DNA of 64,000 bases from Methylotenera_A sp040387035 (lineage in GTDB: Bacteria > Pseudomonadota > Gammaproteobacteria > Burkholderiales > Methylophilaceae): contig JAZKEN010000007.1 of assembly GCA_040387035.1 (NCBI GenBank), positions 14,530 to 78,529 on the forward strand, given 5' to 3'. The notes under the pieces were generated by a model. It saw nothing but the letters and a program-made list of their open reading frames with translations. It searched no databases and was not told the origin of the DNA. Position 1 is the stretch's first letter. Every line of letters begins with the position of its first letter. Below, piece after piece: positions 10,213 to 18,515 of the stretch. The translations under genes and the position numbers were made by a program.

Positions 10213-11007
10213 TTATTTGCGTTTTTGCAAACTTTTGGCCAGCAATTCAGTCAGGTCGATCACGTTCGATTCAGCCGTGTCGCTTGGCTCATCTTCCATT
10301 GAAGTAACGATTTTACCTTCGCCCGCTTTTACCTTTTTATCCACCAATTTATGGATGGACTGGGTAAAATTATCTTTATAATCATCAGGTTTCCACGAAT
10401 TTGTGAGTTCATTAATCAGCTGCTTCGCCATTTTTAACTCGGTTTCCTTCAAGTCTTTTTTGCCATTTTCGGGCAGCTTGATGTCTTGTGCCGAACGTAT
10501 TTCACTTGCCCAGCGAATGGTGTTGAGCATCAGGCCATTTTCCATCGGGATCAAGGCAGCCAAATGCTCTTTGGTGTGCAGCACAACGCGCGCAATGCCA
10601 ATAACCTCTGTCTGCTTCATGGCCTCACGCAACAGTGCGTAAACCTTTTCGGCCTTTGCAGCCGGCTCTAGGAAATAAGGCTGTTCCAATAGATTGAAAT
10701 TGATTTCGCTGGCTTTAACAAACGACTCAATTTCAATGGTTTGTGTGGTTTTGGGGTAGGCAGCTTTGATTTCCTCATCGCTTAATACAATGTATTCGCC
10801 ATTTTCCTGCTTGATACCTTTTACGATATGCTCTTTTTCGATTTCTTTACCGGTCACCTTATTGATGCGTTTATAGCCCACCGGGTCCATTGAGCGCTTA
10901 TCCAGCCAATCAAAATCCACGCTGATATCCTGGGCGGCAGGGTATAAAGTAACCGGCACATGAACCAACCCAAAGCTGATGGCACCTTTCCAAATGGCGT
11001 GAGGCAT
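10213..11007 (-). CDS. ku: Non-homologous end joining protein Ku
   Basis: Bacterial Ku, which forms a homodimeric ring that threads onto double-strand break ends and recruits LigD. It begins MPHAIWKGAISFGLVHVPVT, the standard Ku opening. I chose the ATG at 11007 (264 residues) over a TTG four codons upstream at 11019 because the family starts here and a GGA lies about 8 nt before this ATG. The protein covers the Ku core and ends with a short basic tail (SLQKRK). It follows ligD, in the same operon. Confidence 0.95.
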   Translation of the reverse strand: MPHAIWKGAISFGLVHVPVTLYPAAQDISVDFDWLDKRSMDPVGYKRINKVTGKEIEKEHIVKGIKQENGEYIVLSDEEIKAAYPKTTQTIEIESFVKASEINFNLLEQPYFLEPAAKAEKVYALLREAMKQTEVIGIARVVLHTKEHLAALIPMENGLMLNTIRWASEIRSAQDIKLPENGKKDLKETELKMAKQLINELTNSWKPDDYKDNFTQSIHKLVDKKVKAGEGKIVTSMEDEPSDTAESNVIDLTELLAKSLQKRK

Positions 11008-11033
11008 ATTTTTTTCCAATCTTTCTAAATCAG

Positions 11034-13550
11034 TTAATGAGTTAACAAGCTCATTGCCCGGCTTAAATCAACCGCTGAAGCGGCATATGTCTGCCAGGCA
11101 TCGTTACCCTTATCTAAACGCGTGTGCGCATTAGCAACCGTCCAGTGGTCGCTACTTTTTAATGCGGGTAATTCTTGCCAATCTACCGGCACGGAGATAC
11201 CCATGCCGGCACGCGCGCGGGCCGACCAGGCACAAACCGTGGTGGCGTCTTCATCGTTACGCAGGTAATCGATAAAAATTTTGCCAATGCGGTTTCTGGG
11301 ACCGCTTTTCGCCACAAACCTGGCAGGAATCGTTTTGCTCATATGGTTCACAATGGCTTGCGAAAAGGTTTTAACCGTATCCCAATCGTGTATTGCCTGA
11401 ATAGGCACCACCACGTGCAAACCTTTGCCGCCGCTGGTTTTTAGAAATGCCGGTAAATCCAATTGCGTTAAAAATGCCTGCATCAGCTGCGCGGCTTCCT
11501 GCACTTTTTGCCATGGCACATCTTCACCAGGGTCCAAGTCAAAAATCATGCGGTCAGGTTTGTCTAATGACAGATTGCCGTTGTGGGTATGAAACTCAAT
11601 CACATTCCATTGGGCAGAATAGGCGATGCCCTGTTTTTTGGATATTTCAATCAAAGCCGGTTTTTCATTAGCCTGTTCAATTTTTTTTACGCCGGACAGG
11701 CTTTTATTATTGGCATGTTTTTGAAAGAACAATTCACCGTTAATGCCGTCTGGCGCCCTTAAAAACGAAACTGGCCGGTGTTGTAAGTGCGGCATCATTA
11801 AGTCACCCACCAGCTCGTAGTAGCGCACCAACTCTAATTTGGTGATGCCGCTTTGTGCATCGATTATTCTTTCGGGATGAGAAACCGACAGGCTTTTATG
11901 CGGCTTGAGAGTGGTTTTTTCGGCTTTCATATCTGCACTCACCAGCGCTTCGGGTTTCTCTCTTACAATTGTTTCAGGCTGTTTGTCTGTCCTTAACCCT
12001 TTAAAAACGCCATGCCTGATATGGCCGCTTTTTGTCCATTCAGCAAACTCCACTTCGGCAATAAGATCAGGTTTTACCCAGGTAATATTGCTTGGCGCAG
12101 CAATCGCATGCGACAGCGGGTTGCCAAGAATGGTGATGGCATCTAATTTTTGCTTGATAGCAGCCAGTGATTTTTGATTAAAACCCGTACCTACATTGCC
12201 GACATGAATAAGCTTGCCAGCGTCAAATACCGCCAGTATCAAGGCGCCAAAGTGCGCACGCATACCATTGGGCGCGGTATAGCCGACAATGATGAATTCC
12301 TGCCTGTGGCTACATTTAAGTTTTAGCCAATTATCCGTTCGGCTGCAAACGTAAGGTGCATCTTTACGCTTTAAAATAATGCCTTCCAAACCAAGATTGC
12401 AGGCTGACTTGAGTAAATCCTGCGCTGGCGCTGTGAAATACTGGCTTAGGCGAATACAAGGCACATCTTTATCGGTAAACAGGCTTTGTAATACCGTGCG
12501 CCTGTTGATAAGAGGCAGGGCGCGCAAATCTAAGCCATCAAAATAAACGACATCAAACACATAAAACACAATGGATTCGGGTTTGCTTGCTTGATCGTTT
12601 TCAAACCATGTTTGCAAAGCGCCAAAATCGGGTATGCCTTGTGCATTATTCACCACGATTTCGCCGTCATACCAGCCAGCGGGCCAGTTCAGTTTTGCGG
12701 CTTCTTGCTGTAAAAACAATAGTTTATGCGTCCAATCATTGCCATTGCGGGTAAAGAGCTTAATTTCACCCTGATCGATCCGCATCAACACCCGGTAGCC
12801 ATCAAATTTAACTTCTGCCAGCCAGCGATGCGCTTCCGCTGGCGCTTTGTCGGCTAAGGTAGCCAGCTGCGGTTTTAAGTGGCCAGGTAGGTCTGCTTTC
12901 AGCGCTTTGTTTAAAATGGCGCTAACAGAAGCTGTTGAGGTTTCAATAGTCAGGCCTTCATCATTGCCGGCCTTTGCGCTGATAGGTGCAGGCGGAAAAG
13001 GGTAGCTATTGACACTGTCAGGATAAGAATCAACTACGCTAAATTCTTCATTCGATTTAGCTAGTGAATCTTTTTCTTTAATTAATAGCCAGGCTTGCTG
13101 CGGGCTATCATTTTTATTTTTAATGCGCACTAAAACCCATTTGCCATGTAGTTTTAGCCCGAATAATTCAAACTTCAAATTGCCTTTAGAGTAGTCAGCG
13201 TCTGCATCATTTAAAGGCACCCAATAACCTTTATCCCAAATAATGACTTTGCCGGCGCCATACTGCTTGGCGGGGATAGTGCCTTCAAAACTTGAATAGG
13301 CGATAGGGTGGTCTTCTACATGCACCGCCATGCGCTTAATGCCAGGGTCATAACTGGGGCCTTTGGGGATGGCCCAACTTTTCATCACACCATTTAATTC
13401 CAGCCTAAAATCATAATGCAAACTGCTGGCCCAATGTTTCTGGATAACAAATTGCCGCACAGCCATCGATTTTCCGCCATTTTCAGGCTCAGGCGTAATC
13501 GAAAAATTTCTTTTAGCATGATAAGTTTGTAAAGATTTAATTGAATCCAT
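11034..13550 (-). CDS. ligD: Multifunctional NHEJ DNA ligase LigD
   Basis: An 838-residue three-domain LigD in the order phosphoesterase-ligase-polymerase, as in Pseudomonas. The phosphoesterase domain is about residues 30-165, with H39, H45, D47, R49 and H81 in the QKHWASSLHYDFRLE and VEDHP motifs. The ATP-dependent ligase domain is about 215-530, with nucleophile K249 in EVKFDGYR. The primase-like polymerase domain starts near 548 and carries the metal-binding IFDLDPGED motif. All three active-site sets look intact. It is first in the operon with ku; together they form a complete two-component NHEJ system. The promoter must lie in 13551-13845. Confidence 0.97.
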   Translation of the reverse strand: MDSIKSLQTYHAKRNFSITPEPENGGKSMAVRQFVIQKHWASSLHYDFRLELNGVMKSWAIPKGPSYDPGIKRMAVHVEDHPIAYSSFEGTIPAKQYGAGKVIIWDKGYWVPLNDADADYSKGNLKFELFGLKLHGKWVLVRIKNKNDSPQQAWLLIKEKDSLAKSNEEFSVVDSYPDSVNSYPFPPAPISAKAGNDEGLTIETSTASVSAILNKALKADLPGHLKPQLATLADKAPAEAHRWLAEVKFDGYRVLMRIDQGEIKLFTRNGNDWTHKLLFLQQEAAKLNWPAGWYDGEIVVNNAQGIPDFGALQTWFENDQASKPESIVFYVFDVVYFDGLDLRALPLINRRTVLQSLFTDKDVPCIRLSQYFTAPAQDLLKSACNLGLEGIILKRKDAPYVCSRTDNWLKLKCSHRQEFIIVGYTAPNGMRAHFGALILAVFDAGKLIHVGNVGTGFNQKSLAAIKQKLDAITILGNPLSHAIAAPSNITWVKPDLIAEVEFAEWTKSGHIRHGVFKGLRTDKQPETIVREKPEALVSADMKAEKTTLKPHKSLSVSHPERIIDAQSGITKLELVRYYELVGDLMMPHLQHRPVSFLRAPDGINGELFFQKHANNKSLSGVKKIEQANEKPALIEISKKQGIAYSAQWNVIEFHTHNGNLSLDKPDRMIFDLDPGEDVPWQKVQEAAQLMQAFLTQLDLPAFLKTSGGKGLHVVVPIQAIHDWDTVKTFSQAIVNHMSKTIPARFVAKSGPRNRIGKIFIDYLRNDEDATTVCAWSARARAGMGISVPVDWQELPALKSSDHWTVANAHTRLDKGNDAWQTYAASAVDLSRAMSLLTH

Positions 13551-13845
13551 TACTTTTCAAACCTAAAATTTGCAATTTACACAAGATAGATAAATAGTAG
13601 CGGACGTTTTAATTTGGCGCTGTTAACTGGCGCACACAGTCAGTAATTGATTAGGGTTTTTGCATCATCAACCCGTCATTTTCATTTACGAGTATTCAAT
13701 CCCCACCTTATGTTTAAGAGCATTAGCTTAAATACAAACCGCCGCTAGATTGCGGCGGTTAGCAAGAGATGCAACGCAAAAATGGTTAATATAGATCCAT
13801 CATTTGTTGCACTGGATATTGACCTCATCAAAAAACATTTATACC
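13551..13845. other. Intergenic region upstream of ligD
   Basis: A 295-bp spacer between the hemerythrin stop and the ligD start, both genes pointing left. It should contain the ligD promoter and the hemerythrin terminator. The one clear structure is the hairpin at 13737-13760. A short plus-strand frame starting at 13783 runs into the hemerythrin gene and is not credible. Confidence 0.6.
13737..13760 (-). terminator. Perfect 9-bp hairpin, possible terminator of the hemerythrin gene
   Basis: AACCGCCGC (13737-13745), loop TAGATT, GCGGCGGTT (13752-13760). The stem is GC-rich and perfect. Read leftwards it lies about 85 bp after the hemerythrin stop and is followed by TGTATTT, only a weak U-tract, so it may be an attenuated or factor-assisted terminator or simply an RNA-stabilising hairpin. 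Confidence 0.5.
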
Positions 13846-14328
13846 TTAAGAATACTTTTCAGAAAGCTGCAATTTACGTTCCGCCATTAAAACGCCGAGT
13901 TCCGTCATATCCAATTTAGAGCTTTTGGCTTCTGGAAACATTTCGCCTTCTTCCTCTTTAACGTGGTGTTTTACATATTCGCTTAATACTTTGATTTTGG
14001 CGTCAAACATATCGCCGTTTGGCTCTACACCTTTGACTTCGCTAATCAAATTTTTAAGGGTTTTATGTTCAATCGTGGCTTCAGGCACCAGTTCATGGTC
14101 TTTCAATGCCGTTTGCACGGCCGGATAAAATATTTCTTCTTCAATTTGCGCATGAATGGTTAATTCTTTGCAAATTTCTTCCACTAATTGCTTTTTCTTT
14201 GCTACTGAGCTGGTGATCTCATAATCAGAAAACAATGACGCCACTAATTTGTGGTCTGCCTTTAGCATGGCGGTAGCGTCCTGCTTGGTACTGGATTTAT
14301 GGGTAGTTGTTTTGCCGGTAGATAACAT
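13846..14328 (-). CDS. Hemerythrin HHE-domain protein
   Basis: A 160-residue four-helix protein. Iron-ligand positions are recognisable in ADHKLV (about residues 24-29), HAQIEEEIFYP (H-x-x-x-E), EHKTLKNL and KHHVKEEEGEMFP. Such proteins bind oxygen, NO or iron and are often stress-linked. I chose the second ATG (14328): GGAG lies 7 nt before it but only 1 nt before the first ATG at 14334. The next gene on this strand upstream is a tiny membrane peptide. Confidence 0.88.
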   Translation of the reverse strand: MLSTGKTTTHKSSTKQDATAMLKADHKLVASLFSDYEITSSVAKKKQLVEEICKELTIHAQIEEEIFYPAVQTALKDHELVPEATIEHKTLKNLISEVKGVEPNGDMFDAKIKVLSEYVKHHVKEEEGEMFPEAKSSKLDMTELGVLMAERKLQLSEKYS

Positions 14329-14370
14329 GTTCATTCTCCAAAGTTAGGTAAATCAAGTTACTAATAACGG

Positions 14371-14442
14371 TTAAGTAAATAGTGCGATTAAAATAATGAT
14401 TGGGATTGGAATTCCAATAAACCAAAGTAGTAGTGAACGCAT
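14371..14442 (-). CDS. 23-residue hydrophobic membrane peptide
   Basis: An ATG at 14442 preceded by a good AGGAG Shine-Dalgarno (spacing about 6) opens a 23-codon frame ending TAA at 14371. The peptide starts MRSLLLWFIGIPIPI and ends IILIALFT. It is almost entirely hydrophobic, a single membrane span with an IPIPI break. Very similar mini-proteins (MRSLLLW-LLG-IPIPIIIL type) occur in many proteobacteria as I recall, but I cannot check. It sits between hemerythrin and a larger membrane protein, all on the same strand, suggesting a stress-linked operon. Confidence 0.75.
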   Translation of the reverse strand: MRSLLLWFIGIPIPIIILIALFT

Positions 14443-14515
14443 ATAAGCTCCTAGTAATAAAGTTAAATCGGGTGGGGTTTAAGCACTCATGCGAATAAGT
14501 GGTGAATTTGTTTGC

Positions 14516-15420
14516 TTATAAATCGGCTTGGTCGTCACGCCACCTGCCGCCCAAGGTTGCTGCAAAACTTGCGCTAAATGCGCCCAAGAGCAAGAAAACA
14601 AAAAACCATAAAGCGGTATTTGCTGCAACAACACGCGCTTTTTCAGTGGCCACTTTAGCTTCAGCTATTTTTTCTTGCATCGCCGCAAAAGCTTTGCTTA
14701 CACGTAAATTGGCTTCCGCTTGTGTGCTACCAGTTTGTTGTGCGATCAGGTAGGAAACGTATTGCAAATCCTTTGGCGGCAAGGTATCGGCGTTTGAGTT
14801 GTGGGCAAAAATGCTCACTACCTGCGCAATACTTGATGAATTGTTGTCAGCTGAAAGCGCGTTAGCCGAATAAGTACTAACAGGATTTAAGGTATCAGGA
14901 TCAGGGTTGCCATTTGCTGCAGCATCATTATTGTTGAGGCTATTTGGGTCTGAAACCGGCTTGTTGTAAGCGCTTTCATCCCTAAACAAATCGCTTGCCA
15001 GGTAGTTAACAAAATTACTTTGCAGGGATGAAGTATTGTTGCCATCGGACGCGTCCTTGCCAGTGGCGCTTGCCAAAGCGGTTGCTGCAGCACCGCCAAT
15101 CATATCGCCACCTGTTTTAGCCGTGGNNNNNNNNNNNNNNNNNNNNNNNNNNNNNNNNNNNNNNNNNNNNNNNNNNNNNNNNNNNNNNNNNNNNNNNNNN
15201 NNNNNNNNNNNNNNNNNNNNNNNNNNCCAAAACCGAGGATAACCAATACTAAAGATAAAGCAGAGGCGGCAACACTGCCGGCAATGATGGCACTCCAGGA
15301 AACTGCTGAAACATTGTTTAGATTTGCATCATTTAACTTTTTACCATTACGTAGCGCAAAATTTTCCTGTGTGGAATCCGCATTAAAATTTCTACTGTAA
15401 TCAGTTTCTAGAGCATTCAT
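14516..15420 (-). CDS. Multi-span membrane protein, function unknown, interrupted by a real gap
   Basis: Two partial frames belong together. The N-terminal part (15420 down to the gap) has a ~40-residue polar head and a first membrane span (SWSAIIAGSVAASALSLVLV, then ILGF). The C-terminal part (gap to 14516) has an Ala-rich span (GGDMIGGAAATALASATG), a soluble Asn/Ser-rich stretch, an Ala/Lys helix and a final span near residues 165-185 of that part. The pattern resembles uncharacterised proteins with a duplicated membrane module found in stress regions. The middle is missing: 100 N without flanking overlap. I chose the ATG at 15420 because GGGAG lies 7 nt before it, against 1 nt for the ATG at 15426. 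Confidence 0.75.
15127..15226. other. Assembly gap (100 N) with truly missing sequence
   Basis: Unlike the other three gaps, the sequences on either side (ending CCGTGG, restarting CCAAAACCGAGG) do not overlap. The missing part encodes the membrane middle of the 14516-15420 protein; the real length is unknown and 100 is a placeholder. Confidence 0.9.
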
Positions 15421-15499
15421 TTTCATTCTCCCAAAGTGAAATGAAAATTTATCATGTGCTAAGCGGCAGCCTCCGTCTGTTACCGCACATTTTCTGCAC

Positions 15500-15534
15500 T
15501 TAACTCACTTAACCCATTTAACTCACTTAACCCA
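15500..15534. repeat. Two tandem 17-bp copies, TTAACTCACTTAACCCA
   Basis: The 17-mer at 15500-15516 is repeated exactly at 15518-15534 with a single T between (period 18). It lies in the intergenic region between the divergent membrane-protein gene and ppiD, so it could be a direct-repeat binding site; no factor can be named. Confidence 0.7.
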
Positions 15535-15600
15535 GCCCTTAATCATCAATTAACTTTGCGCTGTTTATACCCAACTGGCTGTTTGCATGCGCAATTGTTA

Positions 15601-15606
15601 TATAAT
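15601..15606 (+). promoter_or_regulatory. Candidate -10 element upstream of ppiD
   Basis: A perfect TATAAT lies 77 bp before the ppiD ATG. I see no convincing -35 at the normal distance, so the call rests on the -10 hexamer and position. Confidence 0.35.
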
Positions 15607-15683
15607 GATTGCCGCTAGATTAATAGCCATTCAGGCTAGTAGTCACCCATTAAATTCTGGTTAAGATTTTAGAAAGTTTAGTT

Positions 15684-17579
15684 ATGTTAGATTCGATTCG
15701 TAATCACACGCAAGGCTGGTTGGCAAAAGTTATTTTGGCTTTAATCACGATTCCATTTGCACTATTTGGTATTGACTCATACTTTAACGATGCCGGCAGC
15801 AATGTGGCAATTGCCAAAGTAAATGGCGATAAAATTTCCATTCAGGAATACAGCAATGCCATCGACAACGTGCGTAATCGTTTACAGTCAGAAGGCCAAA
15901 AAGTAGATGCTGCCATGTTGGAAAGCCCGGAGCTAAAGCAATCGGTGCTGGATGGCTTGATTACGCGCCGTTTGGTTAACGAAGAGATTCAAAAGTCTAA
16001 ATTTAAAATCAGTGATGAACAGCTGAGCACTTATATTTTAGGCATGCCAGAGTTCCAGCAGGATGGTAAATTCTCTGAAGATATTTACCAAAAAACACTC
16101 GCGCAGAATAAATTAACCGTAAGTAAATTTGAAAACGACAGGCGTAATGAATTGCTTACGCAGCAAGCGCGTGAAGGCTTGAGCTTGCTAGTTTCGGTGC
16201 CAAAAGGCGTAGCCGAACACGCCTTGAAATTTGCCTTCCAACAACGTGATGTCAGTTTTGCAGAAATCAAAACGGCACAATTTGTATCGCAAGTTAATAT
16301 CACGCCTGAACAAGTAAAAGCTTATTACGACCAACATAAAGACAAATTCAAGGTGCCAGAGCAAGTTAAGCTGGAGTTTGCCTTGCTATCCGCGGCTGGT
16401 TTGGTCGCGCAGATGCAAGTGACAGACGCAGAGGTAAAACAGTTTTATGATGAAAATGCGGCTAAATTCCAAGGCGATGAGCAACGTCAAGCCAGCCATA
16501 TTTTGATCGGCTTTGGTGTAACCGCAACGCCTGAAGAAAAAGCCGCTGCAAAGGATAAAGCGGCCGATATTTTGCTGCAGTTGAAAAAAGACCCGTCACG
16601 TTTTGAAGAGTTGGCAATCAAGAATTCGCAAGATCCCGGATCTGCCACAAAAGGCGGTGATCTAGGCAGCTTTGGTCGCGGCGCGATGGTAAAGCCATTT
16701 GAAGACACCGTATTTGCCATGAAAGTCAATCAAATCAGTGATTTGGTTGAATCCGAGTTTGGTTATCACATCATTAAATTAAACGGCATTACAGGGCAAT
16801 CTTCTTCTTTCGATAGCATGAAGCCACAGATTAAAGGTGAACTACTGTTTCAAAAAGCACAGGCTAAATATGCAGAACTGGCCGATGATTTTAGCAATAC
16901 CGTTTATGAACAATCCGGCAGCCTGAAACCGGCAGCTGAAAAGTTTGGTTTGCAAGTGCAAACCGGCCCTTGGATGAGTCGTGAAGAGGGTGCCAAGTTT
17001 TTCAAGAATGACAAGTTGATGAGCCTGGTGTTTTCAGATGATGTATTGAAAGAAAAGCGCAATTCTGAAGCCGTAGAAGTATCGCCCAATAATCTGGTGT
17101 CAGCGCGAGTGCTGGAATATAAGCCTGCTGCGCCGCGTAGTTTTGATGAGGTTAAGGGTGGCATCGAAGCTTTATTGAAACTTGAACAAGCTTCTAAGAT
17201 GACGGCTGAAAAGGGTTTGGCTACTTTGGCCAAACTTAAATCGGGTAGTGCTGCTGCTGACTTAGACTGGATTCCGCCAGTAACGGTTGACCGTAAAAAT
17301 GCACAAGGCTTAACAGAGTTGGTGATGAAGCAGGCGTTTAAAATTGATGCCAGTAAATTGCCGGCTTATGCGGGTTATATGGATGGCAATAAGGCTTACA
17401 CCATTGTACAAGTGAGCCGTGTCGATAACGCGATAAACGCAGACGCGAAACAAACGGCTAATGCAGAGTTTGAAGCCGCAGTGGCTGCAGAGTATATGAG
17501 CGCTTATGGAAAATCGCTAAAAGCAAAAGGCGATGTAGTAGTGAATCGCAAATTACTGGAAACCAATCTGGATAATTAA
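15684..17579 (+). CDS. ppiD: Peptidyl-prolyl isomerase / periplasmic chaperone PpiD
   Basis: A 631-residue membrane-anchored periplasmic foldase. It has a short cytoplasmic N-terminus, one membrane span (WLAKVILALITIPFALFGI, about residues 13-31), then a SurA-like N-terminal chaperone region. A parvulin domain at about 265-370 runs from QASHILIGFG to EFGYHIIKLNGI, and a second degenerate parvulin-like region follows. It helps outer-membrane and secreted proteins fold at the exit of the Sec channel. Single-gene unit, followed by a strong hairpin terminator. Confidence 0.93.
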   Translation: MLDSIRNHTQGWLAKVILALITIPFALFGIDSYFNDAGSNVAIAKVNGDKISIQEYSNAIDNVRNRLQSEGQKVDAAMLESPELKQSVLDGLITRRLVNEEIQKSKFKISDEQLSTYILGMPEFQQDGKFSEDIYQKTLAQNKLTVSKFENDRRNELLTQQAREGLSLLVSVPKGVAEHALKFAFQQRDVSFAEIKTAQFVSQVNITPEQVKAYYDQHKDKFKVPEQVKLEFALLSAAGLVAQMQVTDAEVKQFYDENAAKFQGDEQRQASHILIGFGVTATPEEKAAAKDKAADILLQLKKDPSRFEELAIKNSQDPGSATKGGDLGSFGRGAMVKPFEDTVFAMKVNQISDLVESEFGYHIIKLNGITGQSSSFDSMKPQIKGELLFQKAQAKYAELADDFSNTVYEQSGSLKPAAEKFGLQVQTGPWMSREEGAKFFKNDKLMSLVFSDDVLKEKRNSEAVEVSPNNLVSARVLEYKPAAPRSFDEVKGGIEALLKLEQASKMTAEKGLATLAKLKSGSAAADLDWIPPVTVDRKNAQGLTELVMKQAFKIDASKLPAYAGYMDGNKAYTIVQVSRVDNAINADAKQTANAEFEAAVAAEYMSAYGKSLKAKGDVVVNRKLLETNLDN

Positions 17580-17600
17580 TACTGATTGCTTCTGAAATAA

Positions 17601-17634
17601 AAAAAGCCGATATTAAAATATCGGCTTTTTGTTT
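17601..17634. terminator. Bidirectional terminator between ppiD and fabI
   Basis: Inverted repeat AAAAAGCCGATATT / AATATCGGCTTTTT with a tiny loop, about 22 bp after the ppiD stop and 22 bp after the convergent fabI stop. A-rich left and T-rich right flanks let it work on both strands. Confidence 0.92.
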
Positions 17635-17655
17635 TGGTGCTTTTAAATGCGCTAC

Positions 17656-18441
17656 TTAATCGATTTGGCCAGCCGCGGTGATATTCATACCGCCATCCAC
17701 ATAAGTGATCTCGCCGGTAATGCCAGACGCTAAATCACTGCACAGGAATGCGGCTGTGTTGCCCACCTCTTCGATGGTGACATTACGGCGTAATGCCGCG
17801 TGGCGCTCATTGAAGCCAATCATCTTGTCGAAATCGGCAATGCCTGACGCCGCTAAGGTTTTAATAGGGCCTGCAGACACCGCATTGACACGAATGCCAC
17901 GCGGGCCCAGGCTTTGTGCTAGATAGCGCACGTTAGCCTCTAAGCTGGCTTTAGCCACGCCCATCACATTGTAGTTTGGCATGGTACGCTCTGCGCCCAA
18001 GTAGCTTAATGTCAGCAAGCTGCCATTACGGCCTTGCATCATCGGGTAAGCGGCTTTGGCCAATGCTGAAAAACTGTATGAACTGATATCGTGGGCGATG
18101 CGGAAGTATTCACGGTTCACCGCATCTAAATAGTCGCCGTCTAATGCCACTTTTGGCACAAAGGCTAATGAGTGCACAACGCTATCCAGGCCATCCCAAT
18201 GTTTGGCAAGCGCAGGAAAGAGGGCGTCAATCTGCGCATCTTCGGCTACATCACAGGGCAGCACAATTTTAGAATCGAAATCAGCCGCCAGGCCCGCTAC
18301 GCGGTCTGCATGTTTTTCCAACTGATAGGTAAAGGCCAGTTCTGCACCTTCACGCTTCATCGCAGCGGCAATGCCGTAAGCGATGGAACGATTACTAAGT
18401 AGACCTGCGATTAATACTTTTTTTCCGGCTAAAAATCCCAT
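17656..18441 (-). CDS. fabI: Enoyl-[acyl-carrier-protein] reductase (NADH) FabI
   Basis: A 261-residue enoyl-ACP reductase, last step of each fatty-acid elongation round. It aligns without gaps to E. coli FabI over the N-terminal 170 residues from memory: GLLSNRSIAYGIA cofactor motif, catalytic Y147 and Y157 and K164 in LSYLGAERTMPNYNVMGVAK, and SAGPIKTLAASGI. Position 93 is Ala where E. coli has Gly; Ala is also found naturally in other species. It lies 74 bp after the peptide-transporter genes on the same strand, and is possibly separately transcribed. Confidence 0.97.
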   Translation of the reverse strand: MGFLAGKKVLIAGLLSNRSIAYGIAAAMKREGAELAFTYQLEKHADRVAGLAADFDSKIVLPCDVAEDAQIDALFPALAKHWDGLDSVVHSLAFVPKVALDGDYLDAVNREYFRIAHDISSYSFSALAKAAYPMMQGRNGSLLTLSYLGAERTMPNYNVMGVAKASLEANVRYLAQSLGPRGIRVNAVSAGPIKTLAASGIADFDKMIGFNERHAALRRNVTIEEVGNTAAFLCSDLASGITGEITYVDGGMNITAAGQID

Positions 18442-18515
18442 AACGAATCCTGATAAATGATGATGTATTTCAAATGACTATTTAAGCGAATTATTCGTGC
18501 TGTTTATTAAACTCG

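Noticed and set aside
13741..15621. GCCGCTAGATT occurring at 13741 and 15611
   Set aside because: Two copies of an 11-mer in different structural contexts (one in a hairpin, one not); probably chance.
17656..18441. Ala at FabI position 93 (Gly in E. coli), a site linked to triclosan resistance
   Set aside because: Ala occurs naturally at this site in other triclosan-sensitive FabI proteins, so it does not indicate resistance.
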